64,000 bases of DNA. Source: Deltaproteobacteria bacterium. GTDB lineage: Bacteria; Myxococcota_A; Polyangia; GCA-2747355; JADLHG01. Position 1 is the stretch's first letter; every line of letters starts with the position of its first letter. The stretch covers positions 62,001-126,000 of the forward strand of contig JADLHG010000083.1 of the NCBI GenBank assembly GCA_020848905.1, given 5' to 3'. Positions 40,692 to 49,177 of the stretch are shown here, piece after piece. Under the pieces are notes generated by a model. That model was not told the DNA's origin and did not search any database. It was given only the letters and a program-made list of their open reading frames with translations. Both the position numbers and the translations under genes were made by a program.

Positions 40692-42014
40692 TTCGGCGGC
40701 GGCGGGCTTCGCGAGCTCCACCTTCTTCACGGAGGAGGAGACGCGCGTCCCCGCCGCCAGAGCATACGGCCGCTGTGCGACGAGCTGCTCGACGAGGAGC
40801 TGCTCCTCGAGCACCGAGATCGGCCGCCCCAGCCGCTGACGCACGAGGTCTTCTGGGACGAGCCCCGAGGCGAAGAGCTCGCGCTTGGCCAGGTACGAGC
40901 CCTTGGCGAGGACCTTGCGGGCGTGGGCCCGGTCGTGCACGCGCCAGTGGCTGAGAGCGCGCTTCAGCAGCAGGCGCTCGCCGTTGTAGAGGTCCGGCGT
41001 GGCGAGCCGCTCCTCGAGCACCACGGCGGGGACCATCCCGCGCTCGACGAGCGCCTTCTTTTCGCCGTAGGTGCCGCCGAGGACCACGCGGCGCGCCTCC
41101 TCGACGGTGCAGATCGTGGCCGGCAGGGCCTTCTCGAGCGCCGTCCGATCCACGTAGGTCAGGCGTTGCCCGCGCGCCTCGAGCGCTTGCGCGGCGATGG
41201 CGGGCGTGACGTAGCCGAAGGCGATGAGGCGGGTCAGGTTGCGCGTGCTCAGGCTGCCGCGCACCACGAACTCCTCGGGCGCGATGGCTCCCGAGAGCAC
41301 GGCGAGAAAGGCGTCGTCGGGGCGGCGGCGGGCTCCGCGAAGCTGGCGCTTGGCGGCCTCCGCCGTCGGGACCCCCTTCTCGTAGAAGGCGGTCCGCTCG
41401 CGCAGGTAGCGGCGGACGGCGCGCGCGGCCTCGCTCGTCAGCGGCACCTCGGGGGTGGCGGCCTGCAGGCGTTCGAAGGCCTGCGTGAGCAGGTCTTGCA
41501 GCGGCGCTCCCCCGGCCTTCACGGCGGCGCGAGAGACCCGCGTCGGCGAGAGCGCGTCGTTTCGCTGCGTGAGGTTCTTCCCGTCGGTGGTGAGGACCTG
41601 CAGCACACCGTCGTGGCGCGCGGCGCTCAGCTCCGCGACGTGCTTCGGGCTGCCGCTCGCGAGGGCGAGCAGGTGGCGCGCGGCGGTGACGAGCGGGTTT
41701 GCCTTGCGGCCCCGCTTCGCGGCGTCCGTCGCGGCCTGCCCGTCGATCGAGAGGAGCGTCCCGTTGGCGCCGAAGCGCAGGGTCTGCTGCCCTTCGGGGG
41801 TCGTGGCTCGCACCCAGCCCTCCTTGGCGTTCGCGCGCAGGTGGAGCACGCCCTCGACGGCGTGACCCCCCTTGAGGAGCGCCCGTTCCGCGGCCCGCGA
41901 GGCGGCGGTGACGGTCTTTCCGTCGGCGGCGAAGGCCGGGGCGGCGAGCGGCAGCGTGAGCGAGAAGAGCGTCGCGCGCGCCAGACGGCGCAGCCAGCGG
42001 GGCGTGAAGGTCAT
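40671..42014 (-). CDS. exported protein of unknown function
   Basis: ATG 42014 with GGAGAA upstream gives 447 residues. The signal peptide is RLARATLFSLTLPLAAPAFA. The mature part is Ala/Arg/Leu-rich and helical with an N-terminal beta-like region (KEGWVRATTPEGQQTLRFGA, LLSIDGQAATDAAKRG). Later HEAT- or ARM-like helices (EEFVVRGSLSTRNLTRLIAF, LALPATICTVEEARRV pattern) are not clear enough to name. No cysteine cluster, lipobox or known domain is visible. A strong -24/-12 element stands about 50 bp upstream. Confidence 0.72.
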   Translation of the reverse strand: MTFTPRWLRRLARATLFSLTLPLAAPAFAADGKTVTAASRAAERALLKGGHAVEGVLHLRANAKEGWVRATTPEGQQTLRFGANGTLLSIDGQAATDAAKRGRKANPLVTAARHLLALASGSPKHVAELSAARHDGVLQVLTTDGKNLTQRNDALSPTRVSRAAVKAGGAPLQDLLTQAFERLQAATPEVPLTSEAARAVRRYLRERTAFYEKGVPTAEAAKRQLRGARRRPDDAFLAVLSGAIAPEEFVVRGSLSTRNLTRLIAFGYVTPAIAAQALEARGQRLTYVDRTALEKALPATICTVEEARRVVLGGTYGEKKALVERGMVPAVVLEERLATPDLYNGERLLLKRALSHWRVHDRAHARKVLAKGSYLAKRELFASGLVPEDLVRQRLGRPISVLEEQLLVEQLVAQRPYALAAGTRVSSSVKKVELAKPAAAERPALVP

Positions 42015-42065
42015 GGGGTTCTCCTCTCGGGCCTCGGGCGGCGAGGACCTCGGGAGAGGACCGTT

Positions 42066-42081
42066 CGCAAGTCGTGTGCCA
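42066..42081 (-). promoter_or_regulatory. sigma54 (-24/-12) promoter
   Basis: On the minus strand the site is TGGCACACGACTTGCG, almost the same as the site at 48204-48219. GG-N10-GC spacing is right. The predicted start near 42055 gives a leader of about 41 nt. Confidence 0.72.
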
Positions 42082-42281
42082 GGGCCGCGGGTGCGCTCGT
42101 GGCCTCCGGCTCCAGCGATCCCGGGGTGTTGGTGCGGTGGGGCGTACTGTGGGCGCTCCCGTCGGCGGCCACTACCGCCGCTTCACGGCTGCTGTACTGA
42201 CCACCGCCGAGGTGGGGGTGAGCTCGCGGGACCTTGGGCCCAGGTTGTGCCGGTCACGGGCTCTGACGTAGGCTGGGCGCG

Positions 42282-43241
42282 ATGCGCGCCGTGGTGTTCG
42301 ATCGCTATGGGGGTCCCGAAGAGCTTCATCTGGCCGAGCTGCCGTCGCCCGTGCCCCGGGCAGGGGAAGCGCTGATCCGCGTCGAGGCCGCGGGGGTGAA
42401 CCCCGTGGACTGGAAGCTCCGGCAGGGGCGGCTGCGCTTCGTGCGTCCCATGCGCGCTCCGCGGCTCGTGGGGCTTGACCTCGCCGGGACCATCGAGGCC
42501 GTCGGTCCGGGGGTGACGGGGTTCGGGCCGGGGACGCCTGTGGTGGCCGTCGCGAGCGCGTACCGCATCGGGGCCTACGCCGAGTTCGTGGTGCGACAGG
42601 CGAAGACGCTCGTCGTGCGACCGGAGGGGCTCACGGCCGTCGAGGCTGCGGCGATGCCCACCGCGGGAGTGACGGCGCTCCAGGCCCTGCGCTCCGCGCG
42701 ACTCCCGACGACGGATGCGGCGGTGTTGATCGTGGGGGCCTCGGGGGGCGTCGGCACCTACGCGGTGCAGATCGCGCGGGCCCAGGGTGCGCGCGTGACG
42801 GCGATGTGCAGCGAGCGGAACGCCGCCCTCGTGCGCGAGCTCGGGGCCGACGACGTGGTGGCCTACGACACCGGCGCTCGACCACCCGAGGGACGATTCG
42901 ACGCCGTGCTCGACGCGGTGGACGTGATGCCCTTCCGCGAGGCCAAGCGGTACCTGCGTCGGGGGGGCCGGCTGGTGAACGTGTCGAGCGGGCCGGGGAG
43001 CGTGGTCAGGCTCTTCGAGGCGGCGGCGTCGCTCGTGGCGGGAGAGCACAAGCGCATGCGGCCCCTGATCCTCCTCGACGCCGACGTGGAGGACCTGCGA
43101 CAGCTCGTCTCGCTCTGGCAGCAAGGGCGCCTGCGGTCGGTCGTCGAGCAGGTCTTTCCGCTCGAGCAGGCCGCGGAGGCGCACCGTCGCAGCGAGACCC
43201 ACCGCGTGGTGGGAAAGCTGGTCCTGCGCGTGGGCTCGTAG
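42282..43241 (+). CDS. zinc-type MDR / quinone oxidoreductase-like protein
   Basis: The 319 residues match NADPH-dependent medium-chain reductases: MRAVVFDRYGGPEELHLAEL at the start, RVEAAGVNPVDWKLRQGRL, GLDLAGTIEAVGPGVTGFGP, then the Rossmann motif LIVGASGGVGTYAVQIARAQ and TAMCSERNAALVRELGADDV. The family reduces quinones or alpha,beta-unsaturated carbonyl compounds with NADPH; no catalytic zinc ligands stand out, as in quinone oxidoreductases. It is 13 bp before the large kinase/activator gene and is probably in the same transcript, though no functional link is obvious. Confidence 0.9.
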   Translation: MRAVVFDRYGGPEELHLAELPSPVPRAGEALIRVEAAGVNPVDWKLRQGRLRFVRPMRAPRLVGLDLAGTIEAVGPGVTGFGPGTPVVAVASAYRIGAYAEFVVRQAKTLVVRPEGLTAVEAAAMPTAGVTALQALRSARLPTTDAAVLIVGASGGVGTYAVQIARAQGARVTAMCSERNAALVRELGADDVVAYDTGARPPEGRFDAVLDAVDVMPFREAKRYLRRGGRLVNVSSGPGSVVRLFEAAASLVAGEHKRMRPLILLDADVEDLRQLVSLWQQGRLRSVVEQVFPLEQAAEAHRRSETHRVVGKLVLRVGS

Positions 43242-43254
43242 CGGTCGTCGCGAC

Positions 43255-46200
43255 GTGACAACCCCGCCCGACAAGATCCTTCCCGCGGAGCTGGCCGGCG
43301 GGCGCTACGAGGTGCGCGCATTCCTCGGCGCCGGCGCGCAGGCCTCGGTCTACAGGGCGTTCGACCGCCTGCACGGGCGCGAGGTGGTGGTGAAGGCGCT
43401 CGCGCCGGGAGTGGAAGACGCGGCGGCCCGCGAGCACGACGCGCTGGCCCGTCTATCCCACCCGAACCTCGTGGAGCTCGTGGACGTGCTCGAGGTCGAG
43501 GGGCGGCCCTTGCTCGTCGAGACTTTCGCACCGGGGCCGGATTTCTGCGCCTGGGCGGCGGAGACTCCGGGGCCGGCGCGGATGGCCCTGGGCGCTGCGG
43601 CGGCCCTTCGCGGGCTCGAGGCGCTCCACCTCGCTGGAGCGGTGCATCGCGACCTCAAGCCCGACGCGCTGCGCGTGGGACCCGGGACGATCGGCCTCCT
43701 CCCCGCGGTCCGGCTGCTCGATTTCGGCCTCTGCAGCTTCGCCCCCGTAGCGGAGACCGTCGGCACGCTGGGCTTCGCCTCGCCCGAGACGCTGGCCGGC
43801 GATCCCGCGACCGCCGCGTCCGATCTATACAGCCTCGGCGCGGTGCTCCATGCGGCGTGCTTCGGGCGTCCTCCGGGTGGGCTAGGCGATGACGACGCGG
43901 CGACGGTCCCCGCGTACCCCGCGGCGCCCGCGCTGCGCGAGCTCGTCGTAGATCTGCTGCGGACCCGGCCCTCGGCGCGGCCCGGCGCGGCCGCCGTGCG
44001 CGCGGCTCTGAGCGAGGTGGCCGGGCGCTCTCTCGAGCTGACCGTCGAGGAGCTCGCGGGCGACTACTTCCCCGCGGCGCCGCTCGTCGGGCGCGAGGCG
44101 GAGCTGCGTCGTCTCGCACAGGCCCTCGAGGAGGCGCGTCGAGGGGCCGCGTCGGGGCTCCAGCTCTTCGGAGCCGGGGCCACGACCCTCGCGCGCTGGG
44201 CCTGCGGACGCGCGCGACTCCTCGGGCTCGAGGTGCTCGTTCCGTCGGGGCCTGAGAGCCTGCTCGTCTCGAGAGGTGGCGGAGCTCCGGCGCCCGAGCG
44301 GCTCGTAACCGACGCGGTGGATGTCCTGCTGGCCCGCGCGGCGCAACGCCCGCTCGTGGTCTGTCTGGCCGGCTGGTCGTTCGACGAGCCGGTGGCCGCG
44401 GCGTTCCTCGGACAGCTCGCGCGCTCGCTCGGCTTGCCCGGGGCGCGCGGCTGCCTGCTCCTCTGCTGCGGCGAGATCCCCGCAGGGCAGGCGGGTGCGA
44501 TGGAGCCCTTCTGGCTCCGCCCGCTCGAGGCCGAGGAGGTGCTGCGCGCGGCGCGCTACATGCTCGCCGGGCGACGCGACCCGGCGTGGCTCGAGCAGCT
44601 CCCCGACCGCAGCGGTGGCGACCCTCGACGCGTGGTGGAGCTGGTGCGCGCTCAGGTGGAGGCCGGCCTGCCCGAGCGGCTGGTAGGCGGAGAGTCCCTC
44701 GAGCTGCTCACCGAACGGCGGTTTCGCGCCCTCGGCCCCCACGAACGGCGCTCGCTCGGCGTGCTCGCTTTGCCCGGGCGGCCGGTCCCCGCCGGCGTGC
44801 TGCTGCGCCTCGAGAGTCTCGGAGGGGCTGCGCTGCAGGCTCTCTTCCGTCGGGGAGCCGCGCTGCCCGCGGGGGACGGTGCGTGGCGCCCGGCCGACCC
44901 CGAGCTGGGCGAACGGGCGAGCCTCGCGCTCGACGAGTCGACCCGCCGCGCGGCCCATCGGCGCTTCCTGCTCGCGTGGAGAGAGGAAGGGACGGGCGAC
45001 GCCCTCGCGCTCGCGCGGCATCTCCTCGGGCTCGGGGACCCGCGGCGCGCTGCGGAGCTGCTTCTCGAGTCCCCCGCCGTACCGTCGCGCGAGCTCGCGG
45101 CGGTGGCTGCGGCCCTCGACCCGGCGGACGAGCTGCGGGCGCGGCTCGAGGAGCGGCAGGCGCGAGCGGCGCGGGCCGGAGGGCGGCTCGAGGAGGGGTT
45201 GGCCCTCGCGCGCGCGCTGGCCCTTCGCGCGCCGAAAGCGGGGGCGCTGCTCGAGGCCGAGCTCCTGCTCGATGCGGGGCAGCCGCGTCCGGCGCTGGCG
45301 GCGCTCGAGGGGGTCGGCGAGCGAGGTGCAGCGGGGGCGGTGCTCGCCGCCCGCGCCGCGTTTCTCCTCGGGGAGCACGCGCGAGCCACGGCCGAGGCCG
45401 AGGCGGGCCTGCTGGAGGCGAGCGCCGACGAGAGGACGCAGCTCCTCCTCGAGAACCTGGTGGGCCTCGCATGCGTCTACACCGGGGAGGTGGCGCGGGG
45501 CGAGGCGCGGCTGCGCGCCGCTCTCGCGCGGGCCCGGGAGCTCGCGTTGCGGGATGCCGAGCCGCTGACCCGGCTGCTCAACTCGATGGGCATCGCGCTG
45601 CAGCGGCAAGGGCGGCTCGAGGAGGCGGCGGAGGTCTACCGCGAGGGGCTCGAGCAGGCCCGAGCGCTCGGCGACTTGCGCTTCGCGGCCTCGAGCGCGC
45701 TGAACCTCGGCACGATCAGCGAACGGTTGCTCGCTTTCGGCGAGGCGCTCCAGGCGTACACGCGGGCGGCGCTCCTCGCGCGCCGTGCAGGGGCGCTCAC
45801 CACCGCCGCCACCGCGGCGGCCAACGAAGGAAATCTCCGGCTCGGACTCGGCGACCTGTCAGGGGCGGAGGCGAAGCTCGACGAGGCGGTCGCGCTGGCC
45901 GAGACGGTCGGGGGTGGGGCGACGCTCGGTCACGCCCTGCTTTACCGCGCCGAGCTGCGGCTGGCGCGCGGCGAGCGCGCGCGGGCGGAGGGTGAGCTCC
46001 GTCGGGCGCGGGCCTCCGGCGCCGATGGGGACGCGGCGCTCGCATTTGCGGCGACGCTCCTCGAGGGCGAGCTCGAGCTGCGCGGGCGGCGTTCGCAGCG
46101 GGCGCGGGAGCTCGGCCAGACCCTCGTGGCGCGCGTGCAGGTCGAGGACCCGGACGCGTGGCGCGCGCACCTGCTGCTCGGTCGCGCGCAGCTGGCTCTC

Positions 46201-48108
46201 GCCGAGCGGCCGAGCGATGCGGCGATCCAGCAGCTGGAGCTCGCTCTCGCCGCCGCCCGTCCGCACGCCGGGGAGCGACGCTTCGAGGTGCACGCCGAGC
46301 TCGCACGGGCCTTCGCCGCGCGGGCCGAGGAACTGACGGCGCGCTTTCACGCCGGCGAGGCGACGAGGCTGCTCGACGGACTGCGCGACCGCGTTCCCCC
46401 CGAGTTGCGCGAGCTCTTCGACCGCCGCGACGAGGTACGCGGAGCGCGGGCCGTCGCCGCGGAGCTGCCCCCGCTCGCCCCCTCGGATGCGGGTCCCACA
46501 CCAGCGCAGCTCCTGCGCCTGCTCGAGCTCAACACCGAGCTCAACCAGAGACTCTCGCTCGAGCAGCTCCTCACGCGGATCCTGGACTGCGCCATCGAGC
46601 TCACCGGGGCCGAGCGGGGCTTCGTGCTCCTCGGGGACCCCGACCGGCTGCGCGTGGCGGCCGGTCGTAACGTGGATCAGGAGGCGCTCCGCTCCGGGGT
46701 GAAGAAGTTCAGTCGCACCATCGCGCGGCTGGCCATGACCGAGGGGCGCCCCGTCGTGGCGGCCGACGCGATGGAGGACGAGCGCCTGGGTCAGCAGCTC
46801 AGCATCCACGGGCTCAAGCTGCGCGCGGTGCTCTGCGTCCCCCTGCGGGCCGGGCGAGAAGCGCGCGGCGCGCTCTACGTGGACAATCGCTTCCGGCCGC
46901 GGGCCTTCGACCAGGTGCACGTGACGCTGGTGGAGGCCTTCGCCGAGCAGGCCGGCATCGCCCTCGAGACGGCGCGCCTGCTCGAGGATTCGGCGCGGCA
47001 CCGCGAGCTCCTCGGGCAGGCCAAGGCCGAACTCGAGACGCTGAACCAGCGCCTGGAAGCGCAGGTCGTGCAGCAGGCGCAGGAGCTGAGCGAGATCTCG
47101 GTGCGCCTCCGCAGCCAGGAAGAGGAGCTCGTGCGCCGCTTCAACGCGGCCAAGCTCGTCGGTCGATCCAAGGTCATGCGGGAGCTGTTCCTCCAGATCG
47201 ATCGCGTGGCGCAGGCGGACGTGCCGGTGCTCATCTGGGGGGAGAGCGGCACGGGTAAGGAGCTCGTGGCGCGTGCGATTCACTACACGAGTCCGCGCAA
47301 GGCGCATCCCTTCGTCAGCCTCAACTGCGGGGCCATCCCCCCCACGCTCCTCGAGAGCGAGCTCTTCGGGCACAGCCGCGGCGCGTTCACCGGCGCCCTC
47401 CGCGACCGGCCGGGTCTCTTCGAGGTGGCGGGGCGGGGGACGCTCTTTCTCGACGAGGTGGGGGACATGCCGGCCGAAATGCAGGTCAAGTTGCTGCGCA
47501 TCCTGCAGGAGGGGGCCTTCCGTCGCGTCGGCGAGGAGCACGAGCGCAAGAGCCACTGCCGGGTGCTCTCCGCGAGCCTCCATCGCCTCGAGGAGCTGGT
47601 GGCGAAGGGACGCTTTCGCGAGGATCTCTACTATCGGCTGAACGTGGTGCAGCTCGCGGTGCCGGCGCTGCGCGAGCGTCGGGAGGACATCCCGCTGCTG
47701 GTAGACCACATCCTCGCGGGGCTGCCTCGCAAGGTGAAGGTTTCGCCGCGGGCGCTGGCCGCGCTCGTGGATTTCGACTGGCCCGGCAACGTGCGTCAGC
47801 TCGAGAACGAGCTACAGCGCTCCGCCCTGCTCGCCGACGAGACGATCGAGGTCGGGTCGCTCTCGCCGGCTTTGCGGCGCGCCGACCCGGGTCCGTCGAA
47901 GGGGGGAGCATCGCGGGCGGCGGGGCTCGCGGACGCGCTGCGCGGCCACGAACGCCAGCTCATCCAGCAAGCCCTCCGCGAGACGAACTACCACGTGACG
48001 GAGGCGGCGGAGCGCCTGGGCCTGCACCGCGTGGTGCTGCACCGGAAGATGCGCGCGCTCGGTATCCGGCGGCCCGGACGCCGGGTTCAGCCGGGGTCCC
48101 CGGAATGA
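43255..48108 (+). CDS. Ser/Thr kinase-TPR-GAF-AAA+-Fis hybrid activator (sigma54 dependent)
   Basis: GTG 43255 gives 1617 residues. Residues about 17-265 are a protein kinase: VVVKALAP (Lys), AVHRDLKPDALR (catalytic HRD), VRLLDFGLC (DFG). About 270-420 looks like a degenerate AAA/ATPase (FGAGATTLARW, no Lys in the P-loop). TPR repeats fill about 590-1040. A GAF domain spans 1085-1245 (GAERGFVLLGDPDRLRVAAG). The sigma54 AAA+ domain starts LVGRSKVMRELFLQIDRVAQ, with Walker A GESGTGKE (about 1329) and the sigma54-contact loop RGAFTGA (about 1376). A C-terminal Fis helix-turn-helix (NYHVTEAAERLGLHRVVLHR) binds DNA. This kinase plus activator layout is typical of myxobacteria. It probably regulates the two lipoprotein genes just downstream, which have -24/-12 elements. 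Confidence 0.92.
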   Translation: MTTPPDKILPAELAGGRYEVRAFLGAGAQASVYRAFDRLHGREVVVKALAPGVEDAAAREHDALARLSHPNLVELVDVLEVEGRPLLVETFAPGPDFCAWAAETPGPARMALGAAAALRGLEALHLAGAVHRDLKPDALRVGPGTIGLLPAVRLLDFGLCSFAPVAETVGTLGFASPETLAGDPATAASDLYSLGAVLHAACFGRPPGGLGDDDAATVPAYPAAPALRELVVDLLRTRPSARPGAAAVRAALSEVAGRSLELTVEELAGDYFPAAPLVGREAELRRLAQALEEARRGAASGLQLFGAGATTLARWACGRARLLGLEVLVPSGPESLLVSRGGGAPAPERLVTDAVDVLLARAAQRPLVVCLAGWSFDEPVAAAFLGQLARSLGLPGARGCLLLCCGEIPAGQAGAMEPFWLRPLEAEEVLRAARYMLAGRRDPAWLEQLPDRSGGDPRRVVELVRAQVEAGLPERLVGGESLELLTERRFRALGPHERRSLGVLALPGRPVPAGVLLRLESLGGAALQALFRRGAALPAGDGAWRPADPELGERASLALDESTRRAAHRRFLLAWREEGTGDALALARHLLGLGDPRRAAELLLESPAVPSRELAAVAAALDPADELRARLEERQARAARAGGRLEEGLALARALALRAPKAGALLEAELLLDAGQPRPALAALEGVGERGAAGAVLAARAAFLLGEHARATAEAEAGLLEASADERTQLLLENLVGLACVYTGEVARGEARLRAALARARELALRDAEPLTRLLNSMGIALQRQGRLEEAAEVYREGLEQARALGDLRFAASSALNLGTISERLLAFGEALQAYTRAALLARRAGALTTAATAAANEGNLRLGLGDLSGAEAKLDEAVALAETVGGGATLGHALLYRAELRLARGERARAEGELRRARASGADGDAALAFAATLLEGELELRGRRSQRARELGQTLVARVQVEDPDAWRAHLLLGRAQLALAERPSDAAIQQLELALAAARPHAGERRFEVHAELARAFAARAEELTARFHAGEATRLLDGLRDRVPPELRELFDRRDEVRGARAVAAELPPLAPSDAGPTPAQLLRLLELNTELNQRLSLEQLLTRILDCAIELTGAERGFVLLGDPDRLRVAAGRNVDQEALRSGVKKFSRTIARLAMTEGRPVVAADAMEDERLGQQLSIHGLKLRAVLCVPLRAGREARGALYVDNRFRPRAFDQVHVTLVEAFAEQAGIALETARLLEDSARHRELLGQAKAELETLNQRLEAQVVQQAQELSEISVRLRSQEEELVRRFNAAKLVGRSKVMRELFLQIDRVAQADVPVLIWGESGTGKELVARAIHYTSPRKAHPFVSLNCGAIPPTLLESELFGHSRGAFTGALRDRPGLFEVAGRGTLFLDEVGDMPAEMQVKLLRILQEGAFRRVGEEHERKSHCRVLSASLHRLEELVAKGRFREDLYYRLNVVQLAVPALRERREDIPLLVDHILAGLPRKVKVSPRALAALVDFDWPGNVRQLENELQRSALLADETIEVGSLSPALRRADPGPSKGGASRAAGLADALRGHERQLIQQALRETNYHVTEAAERLGLHRVVLHRKMRALGIRRPGRRVQPGSPE

Positions 48109-48122
48109 AACAATGACGATAC

Positions 48123-48161
48123 GGACGTGCCACGCATGTAACATATATGCTACGCACGTCC
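48123..48161. promoter_or_regulatory. 39-bp nested dyad, probable activator binding site
   Basis: GGACGTGC (48123-48130) and GCACGTCC (48154-48161) are perfect inverted arms. GCAT (48134-48137) and ATGC (48147-48150) add an inner pair around the same centre (48142). It lies about 70-107 bp upstream of the predicted start of the 48204 promoter, as expected for an enhancer-type site of a sigma54 activator such as the one encoded just upstream. Confidence 0.6.
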
Positions 48162-48203
48162 CGTTTGTGTCCATGAAACGTAACGGCTTTTATGCCGATC
48201 TGC

Positions 48204-48219
48204 TGGCACCCGACTTGCT
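48204..48219 (+). promoter_or_regulatory. sigma54 (-24/-12) promoter
   Basis: The site is TGGCACCCGACTTGCT, with TGGCAC, TTGCT and GG-N10-GC spacing. The predicted start is near 48230, about 5 nt before ATG 48235, so the message would be almost leaderless. Confidence 0.75.
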
Positions 48220-48234
48220 GCCCTCCGGGGTTGA

Positions 48235-48888
48235 ATGAGCTCGTGCGCGCATCTCCGGGGTAGAGGTTCCTTGGGCCTGGGCCTGGCTCTCGGCCTGGCC
48301 TTGCTCTGCGGATGCAACCCTGCCGATCCCGATCCGGACCCGAACAAGCACGGCATCCCACAACCGGACCCCATCCCGAACGCCAGGCTCATCGGGGGCA
48401 CGGGGCTGGCGCCGGGAGACGAGACGACGATCGATCTCTTGGGTCGGCCGGGCGCGGTCGCCGGGCCCGGCGTCGTGGAGGTGCGCGGCAAGCTGGGGAT
48501 CAGGACCGCGCAGGCGTCCCTCCGCGGCGCCTTCCTCGTCGGTGTGCGGGTGCTCGAAGGGGAGCTCCTCGAGATCCGGTACAAGACCTCCGCGCCGGTG
48601 ACGTTCCTGGTCCGTCCGATGCCGATCATGGCGCCGCCGGGCCCCGACCCCCTCATGACCGAGCCGCCCATCTCCCGACCCGCGGGCGGTCAGGTGACGA
48701 TCCGTGGACGCGCGACCGCCGGCGCGACGCTCCTGGCGGTGAATACCCGCACCACGGACATGGCCTTCGCCACGGCCGCCGCCTCGGGCGCGTTCCAGCT
48801 CGTCTTGCCGGCCCAAACGGGCGACGAGGTGCGGGTCTACGGCGAAGGCGAGCCCTTGAGCCCGCCCTGGATTCTGACCGTTCCCTAA
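48235..48888 (+). CDS. lipoprotein of unknown function
   Basis: ATG 48235 gives 217 residues with a lipobox signal (LGLGLALGLALLCGC). A Pro/Asp-rich linker (NPADPDPDPNKHGIPQPDPI) follows. Two beta-sandwich-like segments are visible: PGDETTIDLLGRPGAVAGPG and GGQVTIRGRATAGATLLAVN with AASGAFQLVLPAQTGDEVRV, like Ig/Big or carboxypeptidase-regulatory-like folds. No catalytic motif. A strong -24/-12 element and a dyad lie upstream, directly after the activator gene, so regulation by that activator is likely. Confidence 0.75.
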   Translation: MSSCAHLRGRGSLGLGLALGLALLCGCNPADPDPDPNKHGIPQPDPIPNARLIGGTGLAPGDETTIDLLGRPGAVAGPGVVEVRGKLGIRTAQASLRGAFLVGVRVLEGELLEIRYKTSAPVTFLVRPMPIMAPPGPDPLMTEPPISRPAGGQVTIRGRATAGATLLAVNTRTTDMAFATAAASGAFQLVLPAQTGDEVRVYGEGEPLSPPWILTVP

Positions 48889-49082
48889 GCTCGAAAGCCA
48901 CCTCGGCGCTCCCAGGTCCGCTTCGGCCTCCACCGGGGCCGCTCGGGTGCGCGTTCCACTGCGCCACCCCGACCCGCCTCATGAAATGCGTGGGTATGTA
49001 ACGAATTAGCAATACATGCACAGTAAAGTAGCAAATATGATACATAATGCGCGCCCTATCGCTCGAAAAGACTAACAAATAT

Positions 49083-49098
49083 TGGCACCGTTCCTGCT
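49083..49098 (+). promoter_or_regulatory. sigma54 (-24/-12) promoter
   Basis: The site is TGGCACCGTTCCTGCT: TGGCAC, GG-N10-GC spacing and CTGCT. Predicted start is near 49110, leaving a leader of about 68 nt with GAAGGAG before ATG 49178. The AT-rich 49000-49080 stretch upstream shares ATGTAAC and CATGC elements with the dyad at 48123-48161. Confidence 0.68.
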
Positions 49099-49177
49099 CT
49101 ACGGTCGGGGGAGAACGGCTTCGCGTCGGAGGGACGCCGAGCCTTTCCCCGAGACCCGGTAGCGAAGGAGCAAGGCC

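Noticed and set aside
43882-47709. Long minus-strand open frames over the kinase/activator gene (43882-45609 and 45859-47709).
   Set aside because: They lie antisense to a protein with many recognised domains, and their composition is typical of GC-rich shadows.
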